This document shows, one piece after another, positions 57,324-64,000 of a stretch of 64,000 nt of DNA (positions are counted from its first letter, which is position 1; every line of letters begins with the position of its first letter). The position numbers were made by a program, and so were the translations under genes. This DNA comes from Sipunculus nudus (taxonomy: Eukaryota; Annelida; Sipuncula; Golfingiida; Sipunculidae): NCBI GenBank assembly GCA_026874595.1, contig CM049316.1:36093339-36157338 (forward strand). Reading direction: 5' to 3'. The notes below the pieces were generated by a model that searched no databases, was not told the origin of the DNA, and was given only the letters and a program-made list of their open reading frames with translations.

Positions 57324-58346
57324 ATACCTTTATTTTTTTTGCCTAACATTTCGGTTATATCGCTTTTCAAGCTATGTTGCTTTTTAACTATATGTTTTAA
57401 TCAAATTAATCAAATTAAGCACCTCTGCTGTATACAGGTTCAATACGCTTTCATTTTATAAATTCTGAATTCAATCTAGCATTTTAGTTTTTTAGTCCAA
57501 AAAACACTATATTACATTGTAATATCTTCATGTATCATAGGCTCCTCATGTAAATTGACTTTTTTCTAAAGATGTAAAATAAATAAATCGATATAATAAT
57601 AAATATACAAATTTTATATGCAGGATTTTCTTCGAAGGTAATATCCAGTAAAGACGCTTTATACAATATAGCCAACTGAAGGAGATTCAACTGACACAAC
57701 GCTAAAGGCCGAGGGCGCTCATGGCAAGAAATCTTTAACCCGTAAACGCTGAATTTTAAAGGTTTTAAAATTCAAAAGCCGACGTTAGAACCGGACGTTG
57801 GTGGCATTACCATCGAAGGTGGCAAAACAATACCTGTGTAATGAACCAGACACCTTTGCTTCCTACGTATGTCCGTGACGTACTAGCGCAGATGCCTTGT
57901 CGGACTCGTTTCCTGGCGAGAAAGCGGTTAGACTATAAGAATGTGGTTATAATGGTCTCCTGTAAGGTTTTGTCAAGGAGGTTATTAAGCCCAGTAGGTC
58001 TCTATACTATGCCTGTACTAAATTAGCCCTGCTATTTGAAACTTAGGTATCTGTTTCATCAACATAACCCAGATCCTTTTAAATAATATATATTTGATGC
58101 AAGCTTCCGCAGTTATTGTAACCACGAAGGTCATTACGGTCAGTGTTGTCTGTTTTTTCCAAATCCAATAACTTCAGAAAGCGAAGCAGGAGAAAATTTA
58201 ATTGGACAGAATATTTTATTATACTACCTATTGTCTATAGTGACTAAATGATTCCGGTATATTCTCTATTCCGACATACGACTTGCGACATCCGGTTTTT
58301 AGTCTGCACTCAAAATGACAGCTCTCATGGTTGCGAGCTCCGGGAT

Positions 58347-58399
<53 letters not shown>

Positions 58400-60016
58400 T
58401 CGATATTGTCCCAACCTTCGGAAACAATTTATTTTGTTTGGCCTATATAAAACTAGTTAAAGTATGCGCCAAAACATGATTCTTATTTAGATGTTCAAAC
58501 TTTCCCCTTATGTTTCCTTATCTTTTATTTTTATAAAGTTTTCCCTTTGTTTAAGTAACACGACTACGTTAACGTTTTCTATTTCACGTCTACAAATTTC
58601 TGATCCAAAGTACCAACCCTAAAATACTCTGTTCATTTTACAAGTAATCAGGGACAAGAAAAGTGAGCTCTGTTATTTTTTAATTTTACTCTAAATGACA
58701 CACAGTCATCCAGCCACGCCCACGTTATCTGAAACATGAAATTTTAAGTCATGTCTTCGGAAATGTCGCAAGATACTTTATTCAAACTGTGTTTTTTTTT
58801 CTCTGGAAATATATCAGAGTGCACAACAATCAGATTACGACAGGTGGCAACGTGACCACCTGACACCACGCCCCCTCAGGTGTCGAAACTAGTTTAATAG
58901 AGGATTAGAACTTTTGATATCCCGTGTACAGTGAGGCCACATACAGAACACAATGTATTGTTGGACATGCAGGCTATGGGACGAAAATATCAGGATCGTG
59001 AAAAATATGTGAACGTTTTCGAACTACAGTAATTTTTAAAAAGGCACATCGAATCTCCACAGGCAGCCAGTAACAGGCTCAGAAACGATTATTCCTCACC
59101 ATGGCCTGTCCTCTTCTTTTACGATTCAGATTAAATTTGTTTATTTATTACTATTACTAAAACTATTACTATTAATATAAAAGCTGTAATTTTCTATTAC
59201 TGTAACCATAACATATTACTATTACCCCGTCCCAGATATATATATACCCATGTATACACACACACACATATATATATAGAAACATATGAGCCCAGGGAAT
59301 CATCCTAAACCTTTTTATCCTTGTAACATTATAAGACTGAAAACAAGAGAAAAGTTTACTGATTAATCATTTGTTTGGGATTTCCTGTGACCCTTTAAGA
59401 AATAACGTCCAAGAGATAGATCTCTTTCAATGTAAACATTTTCACTAGCAGCTGAAAATGTACGGTAACGAAACTGGATGTTAACATGATATTTAATGTC
59501 TTGAAAGTTTTTCCTCAAACACCATGCTAATATGATATACGGTGGCGGGGATGGGCATGACCCCCTGTGGTACCCCATGGCTACGCCCCTGCTTAAAATT
59601 ATGTGTATGAAAAGAATGGTTTATTATAAATACATACAATGATTTCTTTGAAATCATCGCTCCAGGCAAAAACTGCAATTAGCAATAATAATTTAAAAAA
59701 TTGAATTTTTTTCGTAAAAAAATAGGGGCGTTTTTACCGTACAGCAATTATTTAGGCCATACACAAAATATTATTATTATAACTTTTCGTTGATATTTTA
59801 TTTTTTTTGCAAATGACGACTTTGTCCTCGGTAACATTACTGATTTTTCACAATATGGCACCGATTCCTTAAATCAATCCTTAAAATATGGGAAATCGAC
59901 CCAAATTTGTGTTGATATCACAACACCATGTCAAGAATTCAAATACATTTTTTTGTATATTCTTAGATATTTGGCAAAATTCGTTATGTTGAACATTTTT
60001 GTTTGTTTGGCCTTAT
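57324..60016. other. Spacer with TA tract and a MITE end
   Basis: A pure (TA)n tract lies at about 58,349-58,395, and short TA/CA tracts at 59,236-59,278. In reverse complement, AGCAGGGGCGTAGCCATGGG with GGGGTCATGCCC at 59,531-59,592 looks like the end of another small DNA transposon (CAGGGGCGTAGCCA type); its other end was not found. The frame at 57,841-58,026 has mixed composition but no motif. Confidence 0.45.
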
Positions 60017-61534
60017 CAGGGTTGGGGCCAGATACTTGTACCTGTACCTGGACCTGTACCTAGGTACACTATTCAGAGTACCTGTACTTGTATCTGTACC
60101 TGGCTGTCATGAGAAGGAAGTACCTTGTATCTGTACCTGTACCTGAATCTGGAACTAAAGTAACTGTACCTGGCATAAGGTGCTCCAGGTACAAATGTGA
60201 CACCACGCTTGGGGAAATTTCATGTACTAAGCTGTCACCCCTGTCAAGGCAGTTACCTATGTCAGGCAAGGGTAACTACAAAGCATTCATCCCTGCTGCC
60301 TTTGTAGCTAGCTGGGCTAGCAAGCTCGTCAACCTCCAGCCTCTTAACAGGAAGTTCAGTGGGGCATTATAAGCACAATATAGGGCAATTGACAAAGGAC
60401 AGGAACAGGGCTGCCTACATGCCCCATGTAGACAGTTGTCTAGTATGTACACAGAACAGGGTTCGGGCCAGGTACATGTACCTAGGTACATAATTACAGT
60501 AAGGATACTGGAAATGGACATCAGGTTGGGTCAAGTAAGTGAACTGAGATGTCACTGCTGTCAGGGCCGTTACCTAAAGCAAGCAGGGGTAATTACTAAG
60601 CTGTCATCCCTGCAGCCTTTAAAGTTGAATGGTCTAGGGCTAGTAGCATGCTGGCCGAGCTGCCTCCAGCGTAGCTCCAGCGTCTACTCAGTAAGGTCAT
60701 TGTGGCATTATCAGATATAAAGGGTACAGAGCAATGGATATTGACTGTGTTGCTTACTTGCCCTGTATAGATGCCTGTTGTCTAGTATACAAAGAACACT
60801 GCTGAACGATAAATGAAGAAGTAAATAAAATAGATATTATATCACTCAACTCTCAACATATGCCAAAAAAGCAGAACAATCCATTTAACAGGAAAAAAGA
60901 TCCCTTCTCAAGCATGAAATGCCCGTGCTCTTAATTCTCAAAACATTCCTCAGCATGACATTTTGCAATGAACAAATGTATGTATTATTGTCATGAGGTT
61001 AAAAATTGATTGTAAGGTTTCCCCTTTCAGTCAAGTTATTAAGCCTCTTTACTTAAGAGTGTGTAGTGCTTCAAGAGATTTTGACTTTAAAACATTACTC
61101 TGAAAATCAAAATTTGATTTAAAATATAGACAACAAATTTAAGTATATAAATGAAAGTTTTATATTTCTGTATTAATAAGTTTGTAAACTTTATCAGCTT
61201 CGGTCATTTATCACATTCACTAAAGACAATCCTTTACATTGGCCAGGCCTGTATTTTACCTGATGACATAGGAAGCAATCATTTAAAAACTGTTTAATGA
61301 TATATTCTGTCATTCTATTATAACAAATTATCGCATATCTAGATGAAATTTATACTATTATCCTTAGTTCAAATCATGTCTTTAAAATATACCTGTATCT
61401 GTACCTAGGTACTTTCTAAAGTACCTGTACCTGTACCTAGGTTCTCTACAAAAATTCTGTACCTATTCCTGGACCTGTACCTGACCATTTCACAGGTAAC
61501 TGTACCTGGGTACCGTCGCATCTACCCTTCCCCA
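60017..61534. mobile_element. Composite element with GTACCT-repeat ends
   Basis: The left end, CAGGGTTGGGGCCAGATACT, is followed by about 150 bp rich in TGTACC/GTACCT units, including the palindrome GTACCTAGGTAC. The right end, from about 61,390, again carries TGTACCTGTACC-type units and closes with ATCTACCCTTCCCCAGG, an approximate inverse of the left end. Inside, a segment of about 280 bp is present twice at about 317-bp spacing (CTGTCAAGGCAGTTACC at 60,241 and CTGTCAGGGCCGTTACC at 60,558), each copy ending in TTGTCTAGTAT. The CAGGGTTGGGG start is hAT-like. No transposase is visible; frames at 60,088-60,720 follow the duplicated segment in different phases and are not genes. Confidence 0.65.
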
Positions 61535-62099
61535 GGACAGAGCAGTAAGGACACGCACTGAAACAAACCACCGTTCCGGCCTATCAGAAAGCTGCTAATT
61601 ATATCCAATTCAGAGAAAGCAGACGGGAAGTCCTGGTCTCCTTTTTGGACGGAGCCTCATTCAAAATAACAATTAGGCCACGTGCCTTGGTTGATGCAAA
61701 ATTGGATAAATTAAGAAAAAAGACAACATTTACTAATGGTTTCCTGGAAAATGGTCTACATACACTGGCAAAAATGTGCGGGTAAAGGGCGAAATCCTGT
61801 GTTTCTTTATTTTTTTATACTTTTCGAGACAATATACGTGCCATGTTCAATTATTTTCAATGGTTATTTTATAAATGATTAAATGATAGATCTGCATTAG
61901 TAAGAAAAGAAATGACTTCACAATAATAGAAACAACACTTAGAGCATTTTTTGTATGTGATCATCTGCATTCAAATTTGGTGCTTATGGGCTAAGATTTA
62001 TTTTGTTTAATACAAATTCTCGTCATTCAAATGTTACCAATGTCTCGTCTGTCTGCGTTACCAATCCTACAAATATGAATTTGCCTATTATTTTGTAAT
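61535..62099. other. Spacer, no gene
   Basis: Nothing supported. Confidence 0.5.
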
Positions 62100-62145
62100 C
62101 TCTCTCTTTCTTTCTCTCTTTTTCCCTTTCTCTCTCTCTATATAA

Positions 62146-62210
<65 letters not shown>
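62100..62210. repeat. (TC)n then (TA)n microsatellite
   Basis: A TCTCTCTTTC tract gives way to about 70 bp of nearly pure TA. The minus-strand frame across it is low-complexity. Confidence 0.95.
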
Positions 62211-62213
<3 letters not shown>

Positions 62214-62225
62214 AGGTTAAGAAAA

Positions 62226-62293
62226 AGTGACGCCTTTTAGATAGACTAACTTGTGTGTTAATAAACAAGTTAGTCTATCTAAAAGGCGTCACT
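62226..62293. repeat. Perfect 29-bp inverted repeat with 10-base loop
   Basis: The left arm, 62,226-62,254, begins AGTGACGCC and ends AACTTGT. The right arm, 62,265-62,293, is its exact reverse complement over 29 bases. The loop is GTGTTAATAA. The TA tract lies just to the left. CTCTCTATAT occurs both before the TA tract (about 62,132) and right after the hairpin (about 62,291), so tract and hairpin may have been inserted together. It could be a miniature foldback element, a recent palindromic insertion, or the hairpin end of a larger element. Confidence 0.9.
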
Positions 62294-62945
62294 CTCTATA
62301 TTTATGTAACTATGTTTGTACATATTTACCCTTAATGTAAAATAAATCTTTATTTTTCACGTTTCTTTTAAAATGTCTGTCTTGTGATTTATGAGAAAAT
62401 GTTACAAGGAACCCTGAAAAAAAATGTATTGTCCTAACAAAATATGAATTAATGTACGGTACAAATTGAAACAAATATAAAAAAAGGAGAAGCGGAATAA
62501 GTTGGGAATAAAAAAATTCCATTCCTTACAAAGCTGGGATATCCCAGAGTAAATGGATCCATTCGTCCAAGTATCAATCTTTAAGTAATATTCTGAATGT
62601 TCTCCTTCCATCATTTGGCTGTCCGACGCTTTAGAAAAATTCACCAGTTCAAAATAATGTTAAAGTGATTCGTCATGAGACCCTGAAAGACCATGCGGGA
62701 TTTTTTAAACTATCCATAATAATCCGGTTAATTTCCGACAGAATGTCATTCTTTTTTTGTTATTAATATTAAATTAACACAATTAGAATAACTTTCTCGA
62801 TCCTCAAGAAAGGTGCCATATTGATGTAACATACTGCGGTTATTTTATTGATATAAAATGATGTTAATGCATTACATTTGAATTGACTTGCTTAATGTAC
62901 AAATCTGCATCCACCGATGGTAAAAATGAGCTTAATAGGGGTTCT
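62294..62945. other. Spacer, no gene
   Basis: Frames at 62,310-62,644 (minus) overlap in two phases and have no motif. Confidence 0.5.
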
Positions 62946-63056
62946 ACAGGGGCGTCAATATAGGAGTGGGGACGGGGGGATGGGGGGTATATATCCCCTC
63001 CATTTTTTGGCAGGGGGGGGGGAGGGTCAATGTAATCAGCCCCCCCCCCCCAATTT
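62946..63056. mobile_element. G/C-run element, possible MITE
   Basis: CAGGGGCGTCAATATAGGAG opens the stretch, followed by G-rich segments, a GGGGGGTATATATCCCCTCC palindrome, and then GGGGGGGGGAGG and a C run (about 63,041-63,051). The opening is similar to the CAGGGGCGTAGCC end at 59.5 kb. Ends and target duplication could not be set. Confidence 0.4.
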
Positions 63057-64000
63057 TTCAGAAAATGATATCTCTATATTCAAATGAAAAAAAAAAAATA
63101 ATAATAAATACAATTATAGACTTTGGTTCCATTTATGAGTTTAAAATGAAATATTATATCTTAATCTGGGGTAAATTTAACTTACAGAGGAAACATAATA
63201 TCATATTTTCTAAAGAATTATACTTAAATAGTAAAAATACAACTTGTTCTATATTTGAACTGTGATTAAGTATATATATTTGAAATATGTCAAACGGAAG
63301 CTAAATTTTTATGTATATATATCTAGTTAGGTCATATTCTCTCGTCTGTCTTTTCTTTGAGTCTTACTAGAGGACGGTTGATTCAAAACTACTCACAGAG
63401 AACCCCGAGGTGAATATTATACATATTCGTTATATATTTGGAAAGCTCTCTGTGTTCGTATTCTTACACGAGCGACATAGGTATAAAAGTATCTCAAAAG
63501 GCAAGCTCTTGGCCTGAGATATAGAATTTGTTGTTATTTGTGTATATGTCCCTAGGCGTATTTCATGCGTGAACAGATAATGTTTCAGTTTTCGCTACAG
63601 GGATGAATAATAGCTGAGAAACGGCCTCGAATTTATTTTAATGAAAAACAAAAATCCCGCAGTTTCTCATGGCTAAATGCATAATTTCACCGGGATTGAT
63701 TTGCAAGGATGTATAATGGATAGATGTTCCTATAAACATGCCCACGGCTATTCTTGATTACAGCGGAAATGCTGTGACGCACGATAACCGATTAATAATT
63801 TGATTTGGGTTTCATAATATGTAATATATTAACTTTTTGTATCTTAAATGAATAATAAGTAGATATATAACCGTAAGTGAACTGTATACTGCCTTTATAT
63901 AACGTATGAGTCCTTGCAGTGAGTTTGATACGTCGTTACTCAACCATAAATAAATGTTTGTGTGCAGCTAAAGTGTCTGGAACGATCCAAACTATATCAG
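63057..64000. other. AT-rich spacer, no gene
   Basis: Nothing supported. The frame at 62,966-63,265 begins in the G/C-run element and continues as K/I/N/Y-rich sequence. Confidence 0.5.

Overview
The window looks like gene-poor nuclear DNA of an animal, most likely a mollusc and perhaps a bivalve. It is AT-rich, no open reading frame exceeds about 160 codons, and there is no rRNA, functional tRNA or bacterial-style operon. It is crowded with tRNA-derived SINEs, small DNA transposons with terminal inverted repeats, poly-G/poly-C runs and long TA, TC, AC and AAT microsatellites. The mollusc assignment is an inference from repeat style, not a database match.

Layout. Positions 1-740 are non-coding flank. 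Positions 741-13,270 are one uninterrupted satellite array of about 82 copies of a 153-bp monomer, all in one orientation. The array has layered higher-order structure: a shared multi-monomer block seen three times, a 7-monomer (1,072 bp) unit and a 14-monomer (2,141 bp) unit. Its right edge decays over the last 250 bp. Positions 13,271-64,000 are a mosaic of dispersed repeats in AT-rich spacer: (i) a 3.3-kb foldback structure at 16,617-19,921 whose interior holds a candidate spliced exon; (ii) four copies of a G-tract MITE with GCGGATCC ends; (iii) two copies of a MITE with TTTGGTTCTCAGGCAC ends; (iv) hAT-like elements near 20.4, 37.5 and 60.0 kb; (v) a decayed pogo/Tigger-type element at 46.4-47.3 kb that keeps the start of its transposase; (vi) three copies of a tRNA-like SINE (26.4, 50.4 and 51.0 kb) and one of a second SINE (28.8 kb); (vii) an unclassified repeat of up to about 0.9 kb at 25.4, 42.5 and 51.5 kb; (viii) an element with TCAGATTACCCC-type inverted ends at 48.0-48.5 kb; (ix) a perfect 29-bp inverted repeat beside a TA tract at 62.2 kb.

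No complete host gene can be supported. Weak traces of protein-coding sequence are: a 59-codon exon at 18,511-18,687 (-); two diverging, frame-conserved, donor-bounded exon-like sequences at 20,714-20,900 (-) and 23,484-23,649 (+); a membrane-protein-like reading frame broken by two stops at 30,123-30,404 (-); a possible terminal exon at 31,847-32,103 (+); a possible methyl-CpG-binding-domain exon at 41,874-41,977 (-); and an unidentified reading frame at 44,233-44,481 (-). These could be exons of genes with very long introns or decayed fragments; sequence alone cannot decide. The clearest and most interesting object is the satellite with its higher-order repeats, followed by the foldback with an embedded exon and the two diverging exon-like sequences. 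Coordinates of repeat edges were read by eye and may be off by several bases.
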